Below, piece by piece: positions 1 through 6,323 of a stretch of DNA of 10,399 nt; positions within the stretch are counted from its first letter, which is position 1; each line of letters starts with the position of its first letter. The translations under genes and the position numbers were made by a program. The DNA comes from Bifidobacteriaceae bacterium. Lineage in GTDB: Bacteria; Actinomycetota; Actinomycetes; Actinomycetales; WQXJ01. The stretch spans positions 1 through 10,399 of the forward strand of contig JAISIU010000002.1 in the NCBI GenBank assembly GCA_031261885.1, written 5' to 3'. Below the pieces are notes generated by a model, which worked only from the letters and a program-made list of their open reading frames with translations, made no database searches and was not told where the DNA came from.

Positions 1-15
1 TGGCGGCCCCGCCTC

Positions 16-90
16 TCAGGCGTTCGGCCGCTTGCCGTGGTTGGCGGCGTTGCCCTTGCGGGTGCGGCGCTTCCTGGCGCGCTTCGACAT
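16..90 (-). CDS. 50S ribosomal protein bL37 (24 aa)
   Basis: This is a 24-residue, extremely basic protein that starts at ATG (88-90) and ends at TGA (16-18). It opens with MSKRARKRRTRKG and closes with ANHGKRPNA. The ANHGKRPN tail and the Lys/Arg-rich N-terminal half match my memory of bL37, the very small actinobacterial large-subunit protein first seen in mycobacterial ribosome structures. The expected role is binding and stabilising 23S rRNA in the 50S subunit. The start is well supported by AAAGGAG at 97-103 (minus strand), six bases before the ATG, and by a promoter further upstream. It follows the SGNH-like gene on the same strand after a 102-bp gap but seems to have its own promoter. 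Genes this short are easily missed. The identification rests on recalled family sequence, not on a search. Confidence 0.88.
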   Translation of the reverse strand: MSKRARKRRTRKGNAANHGKRPNA

Positions 91-96
91 CGGTGA

Positions 97-103
97 CTCC
101 TTT
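97..103 (-). promoter_or_regulatory. Ribosome binding site of the bL37 gene
   Basis: On the minus strand AAAGGAG lies six bases before the ATG of the bL37 gene. This strong Shine-Dalgarno match fixes the start of a reading frame that would otherwise be too short to trust. Confidence 0.8.
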
Positions 104-143
104 ACGTGATCTCCCGGCCATGAGCGTGCCGGACCAAACCATC

Positions 144-171
144 ATCTTACCGGCGCGACGGCCCGGGTCCA
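144..171 (-). promoter_or_regulatory. Predicted promoter of the bL37 gene
   Basis: Reading the minus strand, a TGGACC hexamer (166-171) is followed after 16 bases by TAAGAT (144-149). TAAGAT fits the actinobacterial -10 consensus TANNNT exactly, and TGGACC resembles the housekeeping -35 TTGACN. Transcription would begin near position 137, giving a leader of roughly 45 bases that contains the AAAGGAG ribosome binding site. This supports separate expression of the bL37 gene, in addition to any read-through from the SGNH-like gene. Confidence 0.55.
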
Positions 172-192
172 GTCGGCGCGGCCGGCCGGGTG

Positions 193-798
193 TCAGTCCG
201 GGATGACGGGCTCGGGGATGCCGAGCCACCGGTGCCAGCCGGCGTGGAGCACGAGCCATGCGATCAGGCCGTAGCCGGCCTGGCCCGGATGGCGGCCGTC
301 GCCCATCGCGAGGTCGGCCAGGTACTGCTCATGGGCCACGAGCGGCGTGAACGTGTCGACGTACGGGATGTTGCGGCGCCGGGCCACCTCGCCGAAGGCG
401 CGCGACAGCGCGTCGACCGCGCGGTTCGTCGCCGCGGGGCCGGGCGGCGGGCCGATCACGAGCAGCGAGTAGTGGTGCCGCATGGCGCCGTCCAGCACGA
501 TCGCGAGGTTGAGCCGGGAACGGGCCGTCGAGACGCCGGCCTCGAGGTCCGCGGTCCCGGGCGCCACCACGAGCCGATAGTCGCAGCCCGGAAGGAAGCG
601 GCGCTCCACCTCGTCCTGCCAGCGCTGGGCCAGCTGCGCGGAGGTCTCCGAAGGCGCGGCGAGCGTGAAGAAGGTCGGCATCGGGTCCGCGACGGACTGC
701 GCGGCGACGCGCCCGACCCAGCCGATTCCGCGCGGATCCCCCGCGCCGGCCACGAGCTCGTCGCCCACGATGCAAATCTGAAGGGGCTGGTCAGCCAC
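193..798 (-). CDS. GDSL/SGNH-like hydrolase family protein with altered catalytic motif
   Basis: This 201-residue protein has no signal peptide, so it should be cytoplasmic. It starts at GTG (796-798), chosen because AGGAGG lies four bases upstream; longer in-frame starts would run into miaB. The block I region is [11 protein letters not shown] (residues 11-21), and the C-terminal block is [10 protein letters not shown] (167-176), the DxxH motif carrying the Asp and His of the SGNH triad. However, the canonical GDS serine is Glu14, the block III G-x-N-D motif reads G81-T-A-D84 without the oxyanion Asn, and block II (around 46-54) lacks the usual Gly. [17 protein letters not shown] and IGPPPGP are recognisable SGNH-fold segments. 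From memory, actinobacterial relatives also carry GDELVAG, so this may be a family trait and not decay. Substrate is unknown; the protein may be non-hydrolytic or use different chemistry. Confidence 0.8.
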   Translation of the reverse strand: MADQPLQICIVGDELVAGAGDPRGIGWVGRVAAQSVADPMPTFFTLAAPSETSAQLAQRWQDEVERRFLPGCDYRLVVAPGTADLEAGVSTARSRLNLAIVLDGAMRHHYSLLVIGPPPGPAATNRAVDALSRAFGEVARRRNIPYVDTFTPLVAHEQYLADLAMGDGRHPGQAGYGLIAWLVLHAGWHRWLGIPEPVIPD

Positions 799-802
799 GG
801 CG

Positions 803-808
803 CCTCCT
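803..808 (-). promoter_or_regulatory. Ribosome binding site fixing the GTG start of the SGNH-like gene
   Basis: A perfect AGGAGG on the minus strand sits four bases before the GTG at 796-798. It supports that GTG over upstream in-frame starts that would extend the protein across the divergent promoter region into miaB. Confidence 0.7.
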
Positions 809-830
809 GATGAACCGGTCGACTTCGTTA

Positions 831-836
831 AAACTA
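831..836 (-). promoter_or_regulatory. Possible -10 element for the SGNH-like gene
   Basis: TAGTTT on the minus strand fits TANNNT and lies in the only AT-rich patch of the divergent gap (826-836). It would place the transcript start near 824, leaving a leader of about 26 bases that includes AGGAGG. No convincing -35 hexamer is visible, so this is tentative. Confidence 0.35.
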
Positions 837-897
837 GCGTCGCGCCCGCCCGGCCGGGGACACCTGCCCCGGCGCGCCCCGAAAACGGCCAGCGGGC

Positions 898-903
898 TAA
901 ACT
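898..903 (+). promoter_or_regulatory. -10 element for a leaderless miaB transcript
   Basis: TAAACT matches TANNNT and ends seven bases before the ATG at 911. In Actinobacteria this spacing puts the transcription start on, or within a base of, the start codon, giving a leaderless mRNA. There is no Shine-Dalgarno-like sequence between 890 and 910, which agrees with this reading. No clear -35 is present. Confidence 0.55.
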
Positions 904-910
904 TCTCCCG

Positions 911-2467
911 ATGGTTTCCCTCCCGCTCTCCCGGCCCCGGACGTATGCGATCCGCACGCTGGGGTGTCAGATGAACGTCCACGACTCCGAGCACATCGCC
1001 GGCGTGCTCGAACGCGCGGGGTACGTGCCGGTGGACGAGGCGGCGGCCCGGCGCGAGGCCGCCGCGGCGCTGGAGGCCGACCATACGTCGTTGCCGGCCG
1101 CGGACGTCGTGGTCCTCAACACGTGCGCGGTCCGTGAGGCCGCGGCCACCAGGCTCTACGGCAACCTCGGCCAACTGGCCCAGGTCAAGGCCGCGCACCC
1201 GGGCATGCTGATCGCCGTCGGCGGCTGCCTGGCGCAGAAGGACCGCGACCACGTCATCGCCCACGCGCCGGACGTCGACGCCGTCTTCGGCACCCACAAC
1301 ATCGGCGCGCTGCCCGAGCTACTGGAGGCGGCCAGACAGACGGGCCGGCCGCAGGTGCGGATCGCGGAACGGCTCGAACAGTTCCCCTCGGACCTGCCGG
1401 CCCGGCGCGCGGACGCCTACAGCGCCTGGGTCTCGATCTCCGTGGGCTGCAACAACACGTGCACGTACTGCATCGTCCCGTCGCTGCGCGGGCAGGAGCG
1501 CGACCGCCGCCCGGGCGACATCCTGGAGGAGGTGCGGCGGGCCGTCGCCGGCGGGGCCGTCGAGGTCACGCTGCTCGGGCAGAACGTCAACACCTACGGC
1601 GTCTCGTTCGGGGACCGCACGGCCTTCTCGAAGCTGCTGCGCGCCGCGGGCGCCACGCCGGGCCTGGAGCGGCTGCGGTTCACGTCGCCGCACCCGGCGG
1701 CCTTCACGCCGGACGTGATCGCCGCGATGGCGGAGACCCCGGCCGTGTGCCCCAGCCTCCACATGCCGTTGCAATCGGGTTCGGACCGGGTGCTGCGGGC
1801 CATGCGGCGCAGCTATCGCAGCGCGCGCTTCCTCGACGTGCTGGCCCAGGTCCGGGACGCGATCCCGGAGGCGGCCATCACGACGGACGTGATCGTCGGG
1901 TTCCCGGGCGAGACCGAGCAGGACTTCGCGGCGACGCTCGAGGTCGTGGAGCGGGCGCGTTTCGCCTCGGCCTTCACGTTCCGCTACTCGCCCAGGCCCG
2001 GCACGCCCGCGGCGGAGCGGACGGACCAGGTCCCGCCGGACGTGGTCCAGGACCGCTACCGGCGCCTGACGGCGCTCCAGGAGCGGGTCTCGGAGGAGGA
2101 GAACCGGGCGCAGGTCGGGCGCCGTGTGGAGGTGTTGGTCGCCACCGGGGAGGGTCGCAAGGACGCCGCCACGGGCCGGCTCTCGGGCCGGGCGCGGGAC
2201 GGGCGGCTGGTCCACTTTTCCGTGCCCGATGACGTGCCGTCGCCTTTCGCCGAAAATGTGCCCGATGACGGACCGTCGCCCGCGCGCGGCGCGGACCGGT
2301 CCGGCGCGGCGCCGCGCCCGGGCGACCTCGTCACGTGCGTCGTGACGGCATCGGCCCCCCACCACCTGATCGCGGACTCCGCGCTGGGCGGCGGGACCTT
2401 CTCCGTTCGGCGCACGCCGGGTGGCGACGCCTGGGAGCGGGCCACGGCCGGGGACCGCGCACGGTGA
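911..2467 (+). CDS. miaB: tRNA-2-methylthio-N6-dimethylallyladenosine synthase MiaB
   Basis: This radical SAM methylthiotransferase of 518 residues converts N6-isopentenyladenosine at tRNA position 37 into its 2-methylthio form, improving decoding of codons starting with U. The N-terminal UPF0004 domain (about 11-145) has the three cluster-binding cysteines C19 (LGCQMN), C72 (NTCAVRE) and C106 (GGCLAQK). The radical SAM core has C180-x3-C184-x2-C187 (GCNNTCTYC) followed by IVPSLRGQE, and HMPLQSGSD at 284-292. The C-terminal TRAM domain (about 395-487) begins [10 protein letters not shown] and ends APHHLIADS. It is unusual in carrying a roughly 30-residue acidic/Pro-rich loop (438-470) encoded by a 36-bp-period repeat. 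The ATG at 911 follows a -10 box directly and has no ribosome binding site. The TGA overlaps the GTG of the helicase gene; miaA, the usual functional partner, is not adjacent. Confidence 0.96.
   Translation: MVSLPLSRPRTYAIRTLGCQMNVHDSEHIAGVLERAGYVPVDEAAARREAAAALEADHTSLPAADVVVLNTCAVREAAATRLYGNLGQLAQVKAAHPGMLIAVGGCLAQKDRDHVIAHAPDVDAVFGTHNIGALPELLEAARQTGRPQVRIAERLEQFPSDLPARRADAYSAWVSISVGCNNTCTYCIVPSLRGQERDRRPGDILEEVRRAVAGGAVEVTLLGQNVNTYGVSFGDRTAFSKLLRAAGATPGLERLRFTSPHPAAFTPDVIAAMAETPAVCPSLHMPLQSGSDRVLRAMRRSYRSARFLDVLAQVRDAIPEAAITTDVIVGFPGETEQDFAATLEVVERARFASAFTFRYSPRPGTPAAERTDQVPPDVVQDRYRRLTALQERVSEEENRAQVGRRVEVLVATGEGRKDAATGRLSGRARDGRLVHFSVPDDVPSPFAENVPDDGPSPARGADRSGAAPRPGDLVTCVVTASAPHHLIADSALGGGTFSVRRTPGGDAWERATAGDRAR
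2222..2280 (+). repeat. In-frame 36-bp-period repeat inside miaB (copy 1 of a dispersed element)
   Basis: Two 23-bp units (2222-2244 and 2258-2280) match at 21 of 23 positions and are separated by a 13-bp spacer, TTTCGCCGAAAAT. Each unit has the core CCCGATGACG followed by CCGTCGCC. The element encodes [20 protein letters not shown] (residues 438-457) inside the TRAM domain. The period is 12 codons, so it keeps the frame. A gap-free homologue, in the same reading phase, occurs in the neighbouring helicase gene at 3688-3746. Confidence 0.85.
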
Positions 2468-5400
2468 CGGGCGCGGGAAGCCCGGCGGGGTTCGTGCCGC
2501 CGCCGCTGGTGGCGCGGACGCAGATCGAGCGGCACGTCGGCGCGGGCGCGTTCGAGCGCGGCCGCCGTTACTTCGGACAGGGCCGTGTGGACGAGGACAC
2601 GCTCGTGTGGGACCCCGAGTACGGCACGCTGATGGCGCAGGTCAGGGGCTCGGAGTCGTGGCCGTACCAGGTGCGCGTCGACATCGTCCGGCAGGCCGGC
2701 GGCGGCCCCGCCCAGATCTCGTGGTCGACCTGCTCGTGCCCCGTGCACGCGGCCTGCAAGCACGTGGCGGCCACCGTGCTGGCCGGCAACGAGCTGGCCC
2801 GCGCCGGCGGCGGGCACGGCGAGCCGGAGTGGCGCGCCAAGCTGCGCGACCTCGAGGTGCTCGTCGGGCTGCAGAACGGTGCCCGGACGGGGGACGCGGC
2901 GAGCGTGCCGCTGGCGCTGCAGTTCGACGTCGAACAGCCCGATCCGATGGGGTGGGGCCGGGCAGAGCCGGGGATCGTGGTGCGCGTCGTGAAGCGCGGC
3001 AAGGCGAAGCCGTGGGCCATGGCGCAGGGGCTCGGTTGGAGCGCGCTGGCCGAACAGCGCGGCGCCCGCGCGGCGGAGACCCACCACTACCGGCCGGACC
3101 ACGTCCGGTTCATGGAGGACCTGGCGCGGCTGCTGCCGCCGTACGGCTACTACGCCTCGAACGGCGGCTGGACGGGCCTGGATCGGTTCGGCGGCGGCCA
3201 GCTGTTCCCGCTGCTTGGCGCCGCGGCGCGGCTCGGCGTCGAGCTCGTGCCCGGCGAGCGGCTGAGCCGTGTGGAGCTGGCCTCCTCCGCGGCGCTCGAC
3301 GTGGACATTCGGCGCGACCGGCGCGGCGGCGCGGGCGGTCTGATCGTGGCCTGGCGCTGCCAGGTCGAGGGACAGCCGGTCCTGCCCGAGCGTGTCATCG
3401 TAATCGGCGAGGTGGGCCTCGCGGTGCTGACCCGCGAGACCGGGCCACTGGCGCCGGTGCTGACGCTCGCGCCGCTCGAACGACCCGTCGACGACGCCTT
3501 CGCGGCGCTGAACCGGGCGCTGCCGCTGCGCGTGCCCGGGGAGGACGCCGCGGAGTTCTTCGGGACCTCTTACCAGGCGATCCGCGAGTCGGCCACCGTG
3601 ACGAGCTCCGACGGCTCGGTCGAATTGCCGGAGCGCATGGTCCCGACGGCGGTCGCGCGGCTCACGCCGCGCGGGTTCGTGCCGAAGGCGGCCGATGTCG
3701 ACGGGTCGCCTTTGGGCGGGAACGCGCCCGATGCCGGAGCGTCGCCGGCGGGCGGGACGCCGGCCGGGTCGGGCCGCGCCCGGGGGAAAGGCCCTCGCCT
3801 CGGCATCGAATGGCTCTGGCGGTACGCCCCCGCCGCGAAGGAACCGGGACGGGGACACGGCCGCGGGCCGGGCGCGCGGGCGGGCCACGGCGCCCCACGG
3901 ATCGAGGTGCCGATGGCGGCGCGCGAACCGAGGCGCGGCGCCGCGATGGGCTCGGGCGCGACCGTGGCGCGGGACCGCACGGCCGAGGGGCGGATCCTCG
4001 ACCGCCTCGACGACTTCTTCCGAGGCTGGCCCGGGCTGGCCGCGCCGCGCGAGGCGGCCGTCCAGGAACTGGCCTCCGAGGACATGATCGACTTCATCGA
4101 AGACGTGCGTCCCGAGCTGCGCCGGCTCGAAGGCGTCACGGTCGAGGAGACCGCGCCGCTGCCTGACCTGGCCGACCTCGGCGACGAGCTGAAACTGACC
4201 GTGACGGGCCGGCCCGTCGAGGACGGCGCGACGGACTGGTTCGACCTCGGCGTCACGGTCCAGGTGGCCGGCCACCAGGTGCCGTTCCGGCAGCTGTTCA
4301 GCGCCATGGCCGGCGGCGCCTCCCGGCTGCTGCTGCCCGACGGCGGCTATATCCGGCTCGACCACCCGGCGCTGGCCCACCTCAGGTCCCTGATCGAGGA
4401 GGCCGGCAAGCTGACTGAATCGGACGGCAGCGGGTCTGTGCGCCTCTCGCGCTACGACGCGGCGCTGCTCGGCGAGTTCGAGGACCTGGCCGACGAATCC
4501 GACATCGACCAGGCGTGGCACGAGTTCGCGGCCCAGCTCCGGGGCCTGGTCGGGGACGGCGCCGCCCCCGAGCCGCTCGGTCCGCCCGCGGGGCTGAAGG
4601 CGACGCTGCGGCCCTACCAGCAGCGCGGCTACGAGTGGCTGGCGTTCCTGCACCGGGCCGGGCTCGGCGGCATCCTGGCCGACGACATGGGCCTCGGCAA
4701 GACGGTCGAGGCGCTGTCCCTCATCGCGCAGGCGAGGTCCGCCGGCGGGGCGGGGGACGCCGCGGCCGGGGACCCGGCATCGGACACCCGGGCGGCGGGG
4801 CCCGGCGGCGGGCCGTTCCTCGTCGTCGCGCCGAGCAGCGTGGTCGGCAACTGGCAGCGCGAGGCCGCCCGGTTCACACCCGGGCTCAGCGTCGCCGTCC
4901 TGAACCGCACCCGGGCCAAGGACGGCGTGCCACTGCCCGAGGCCGTGGCGGGCGCCGACATCGTGCTGACCAGTTACGCGATCTTCCGGCTCGACGCCGA
5001 GGCCTTCGGCCAGCACGCGTGGAGCGGCCTGATCCTCGACGAGGCCCAGTTCGTGAAGAACCAGGCCACGAAGACCTACCAGGCGGCCCGCAAGCTCGCG
5101 GCCCCGTTCAAGCTCGCGATGACGGGCACGCCGATGGAGAACTCGCTCATGGAGCTGTGGGCGATCCTCGCGATCGTCGCCCCCGGGTTGCTCGGCAGCG
5201 CGGCCCGGTTCAAGCAGACGTACGCGAAGCCGATCGGGGCGCAGGGGAGTGCCCCGGACAAGTCCCACGAGGCGCTGGCGCGCCTGCGGCGGCGCCTGAG
5301 GCCCGTGCTGCTGCGGCGCACCAAGGAGGTGGTGGCGCCCGAGCTGCCGCCGCGCGTCGAACAGGTCATGGAGGTGGAGCTCGCGGCCTCACACCGGCGC

Positions 5401-6060
5401 GTCTACGACACCTACCTGCAGCGCGAACGCAAACGCATGCTCGGCCTCTTGACCGATTTCGAATCGAACCGGTTCGCGATCTTCCGGGCGCTGACGCTGC
5501 TGCGCCGCATGGCGCTCGACGCCTCGATCGTCTCCGAGGAGTACGCGAAGGTTCCCTCCGCCAAACTCGACGCGCTGTTCGACCAGGTGGGCGACGTCAT
5601 CGGCGGCGGCCACCGGGCGCTCGTGTTCTCGCAGTTCACGACGTTCCTGAAGAAGGTCGCCGAACGCTGCGAGGCCGAGGGCGTCGCCTACGCCTACCTG
5701 GACGGCCAGACCACGCACCGCGACCGCGTGATCGACGGCTGGAAGGACGGGACCGCGCCGCTGTTCCTTATCAGCCTGAAGGCCGGCGGGTTCGGGCTGA
5801 ACCTGACGGAGGCGGACTACGTGTTCCTGCTGGACCCGTGGTGGAACCCGGCCGTCGAGAACCAGGCCATCGACCGGACGCACCGGATCGGACAGGACCG
5901 GCCCGTCGTCGTGACCCGCCTCGTCGCGAAGGGGACCATCGAGGAGAAGGTCATGGCCCTCAAGGAGCGGAAGGCCCGGCTGTTCGACGCGCTGCTCGAC
6001 GACGACGGCACGTTCTCCACGCAGCTGACCGCCGCGGACATCAGGGCGTTGCTCGACTGA
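2464..6060 (+). CDS. SWIM zinc-finger SNF2-family helicase/ATPase
   Basis: This 1198-residue SWI2/SNF2 ATPase probably translocates on double-stranded DNA to remodel protein-DNA or transcription complexes; its cellular target is unknown. An N-terminal SWIM finger is visible as C90-x-C92-x5-C98-x-H100. A central region (about 500-700) fits the bacterial SNF2-associated domain. RecA1 has PYQ (717-719), motif I DDMGLGKT (740-747), motif II DEAQ (859-862) and motif [11 protein letters not shown] (886-893). RecA2 has FSQF (1055-1058), DPWWNP, and motif [13 protein letters not shown] (1134-1144), with the arginine finger region intact. The GTG start overlaps the miaB stop (GTGA) and is in frame; a start further upstream would lie deep inside miaB. 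Two insertions stand out: a Gly/Pro/Ala-rich linker near 409-500 that includes a dispersed DNA repeat, and a Gly/Ala-rich loop at about 760-783 just after motif I. Confidence 0.93.
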   Translation: MTGAGSPAGFVPPPLVARTQIERHVGAGAFERGRRYFGQGRVDEDTLVWDPEYGTLMAQVRGSESWPYQVRVDIVRQAGGGPAQISWSTCSCPVHAACKHVAATVLAGNELARAGGGHGEPEWRAKLRDLEVLVGLQNGARTGDAASVPLALQFDVEQPDPMGWGRAEPGIVVRVVKRGKAKPWAMAQGLGWSALAEQRGARAAETHHYRPDHVRFMEDLARLLPPYGYYASNGGWTGLDRFGGGQLFPLLGAAARLGVELVPGERLSRVELASSAALDVDIRRDRRGGAGGLIVAWRCQVEGQPVLPERVIVIGEVGLAVLTRETGPLAPVLTLAPLERPVDDAFAALNRALPLRVPGEDAAEFFGTSYQAIRESATVTSSDGSVELPERMVPTAVARLTPRGFVPKAADVDGSPLGGNAPDAGASPAGGTPAGSGRARGKGPRLGIEWLWRYAPAAKEPGRGHGRGPGARAGHGAPRIEVPMAAREPRRGAAMGSGATVARDRTAEGRILDRLDDFFRGWPGLAAPREAAVQELASEDMIDFIEDVRPELRRLEGVTVEETAPLPDLADLGDELKLTVTGRPVEDGATDWFDLGVTVQVAGHQVPFRQLFSAMAGGASRLLLPDGGYIRLDHPALAHLRSLIEEAGKLTESDGSGSVRLSRYDAALLGEFEDLADESDIDQAWHEFAAQLRGLVGDGAAPEPLGPPAGLKATLRPYQQRGYEWLAFLHRAGLGGILADDMGLGKTVEALSLIAQARSAGGAGDAAAGDPASDTRAAGPGGGPFLVVAPSSVVGNWQREAARFTPGLSVAVLNRTRAKDGVPLPEAVAGADIVLTSYAIFRLDAEAFGQHAWSGLILDEAQFVKNQATKTYQAARKLAAPFKLAMTGTPMENSLMELWAILAIVAPGLLGSAARFKQTYAKPIGAQGSAPDKSHEALARLRRRLRPVLLRRTKEVVAPELPPRVEQVMEVELAASHRRVYDTYLQRERKRMLGLLTDFESNRFAIFRALTLLRRMALDASIVSEEYAKVPSAKLDALFDQVGDVIGGGHRALVFSQFTTFLKKVAERCEAEGVAYAYLDGQTTHRDRVIDGWKDGTAPLFLISLKAGGFGLNLTEADYVFLLDPWWNPAVENQAIDRTHRIGQDRPVVVTRLVAKGTIEEKVMALKERKARLFDALLDDDGTFSTQLTAADIRALLD
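3688..3746 (+). repeat. In-frame 36-bp-period repeat inside the SNF2 gene (copy 2 of a dispersed element)
   Basis: Units at 3688-3710 and 3724-3746 match at 18 of 23 positions, again with a 13-bp spacer (TTTGGGCGGGAAC). Aligned without gaps to the miaB element, the 59 bp agree at 44 positions. The second units alone agree at 20 of 23. The encoded [20 protein letters not shown] (residues 409-428) uses the same reading phase as in miaB. A weak third period may continue to about 3782 ([12 protein letters not shown]). Confidence 0.75.
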
Positions 6061-6151
6061 TCCGTGCGGCGCGCGCGAGCGGCCTTTAGGTTCAACTCAT
6101 TAAGGCGGATTGAGTACTACTACTCGTCCTGACCACGAGGTATGTTCACAG

Positions 6152-6226
6152 TGTGGTGTCACAACGGCATGACACCGCGCAAACCGGGTTCTGGGGGGAG
6201 TCCCGGCACCTGACACTGACACCACA
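6152..6226. repeat. Operator-like inverted repeats (TGTGGTGTCA / TGACACC)
   Basis: TGTGGTGTCA at 6152-6161 is matched by its exact reverse complement TGACACCACA at 6217-6226. A closer partial partner, TGACACC, sits at 6170-6176 and forms a 7-bp-armed inverted repeat with 6155-6161 across an 8-base centre. CACA-G-TGTG (6147-6155) overlaps the left arm. A short CCGGG/CCCGG pair lies between (6184-6188 and 6202-6206). The layout suits a repressor that binds near the transcription start and loops to a second half-site, or a folded leader. No regulator gene is present in the window to name it. Confidence 0.5.
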
Positions 6227-6261
6227 GCCATCAACAACCTGACAATTCCCATAATCAAACA

Positions 6262-6298
6262 ACCTGGTCATGATGCGCCCTGCGCATCGCCCCCAGGT
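6262..6298 (+). promoter_or_regulatory. Two-tier stem-loop in the esterase leader
   Basis: The outer arms ACCTGG (6262-6267) and CCAGGT (6293-6298) enclose a symmetric 4+4-base internal loop. Inside it is a perfect 7-bp stem, GATGCGC (6272-6278) with GCGCATC (6282-6288), closed by a three-base loop. It ends 12 bases before the AAGGA ribosome binding site. Only a short CTTT follows, so it is a poor intrinsic terminator. An mRNA-stabilising or translation-controlling hairpin, or a palindromic protein-binding site, is more likely. Confidence 0.6.
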
Positions 6299-6310
6299 CT
6301 TTCAACAGCG

Positions 6311-6315
6311 AAGGA
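6311..6315 (+). promoter_or_regulatory. Ribosome binding site of the secreted esterase gene
   Basis: AAGGA lies eight bases before the ATG at 6324-6326, which begins a typical signal peptide. This fixes the start of the long open frame. Confidence 0.75.
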
Positions 6316-6323
6316 CCGAATCA

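Larger units (their letters stand above)
6061..6323 (+). promoter_or_regulatory. 263-bp regulatory region and leader of the secreted esterase gene
   Basis: This gap is much more AT-rich than its surroundings and holds no gene I can support. Its left part (6091-6125) has ACTCA (6095-6099), TGAGT (6111-6115) and the inverted repeat GAGTA-CTAC-TACTC (6112-6125). TATGTT at 6141-6146 fits the -10 consensus, but no -35 lies at the right distance. Operator-like repeats follow at 6147-6226 and a two-tier hairpin at 6262-6298. CATAAT at 6250-6255 is a second, weaker -10 candidate. No convincing terminator for the helicase gene is visible between 6061 and 6110, so read-through cannot be excluded. Confidence 0.5.

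Noticed and set aside
1..15. Possible terminator of the bL37 gene (GGCGG..CCGCC at the left edge)
   Set aside because: The stem is short with a two-base loop, and the window ends before any T tract could be seen.
172..192. CCGGCCGG-rich palindrome after the SGNH-like stop
   Set aside because: It is a short self-complementary GC run with no T tract, and is expected by base composition; not convincing as a terminator.
190..810. A 206-codon plus-strand frame over the SGNH-like gene
   Set aside because: It is Arg/His-rich without recognisable motifs and has no ribosome binding site. The opposite strand has AGGAGG and SGNH-fold motifs.
193..957. Longer version of the SGNH-like protein starting at 957
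   Set aside because: It would overlap the first codons of miaB and both divergent promoters, and the extra 53 residues are Arg/Gly-rich and unrelated to the SGNH fold. The GTG at 798 has a perfect ribosome binding site.
2222..2280. CRISPR-like repeat-spacer pattern (23-bp repeat, 36-bp period)
   Set aside because: There are only two units, the spacer is 13 bp and partly conserved in the second copy, it lies in-frame within a gene, and no cas genes are nearby.
2282..2325. GCGCGGCGC / GCGCCGCGC inverted repeat around GGACCGGTCC in the miaB TRAM loop
   Set aside because: In a region made almost entirely of G and C such arms arise readily by chance, and the segment is coding. No function can be supported.
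2335..2463. Upstream start for the SNF2 protein inside miaB
   Set aside because: It would overlap miaB by over 130 bases and add Arg-rich residues unlike an SNF2 N-terminus. The GTG at 2464 gives the common 4-base overlap.
2056..5268. A 1070-codon open frame on the minus strand
   Set aside because: It lies antisense to miaB and the SNF2 gene, whose motifs are unmistakable. Its translation is Arg/Gly/Pro/Ala-rich with no domain; such long shadows are expected at this G+C content.
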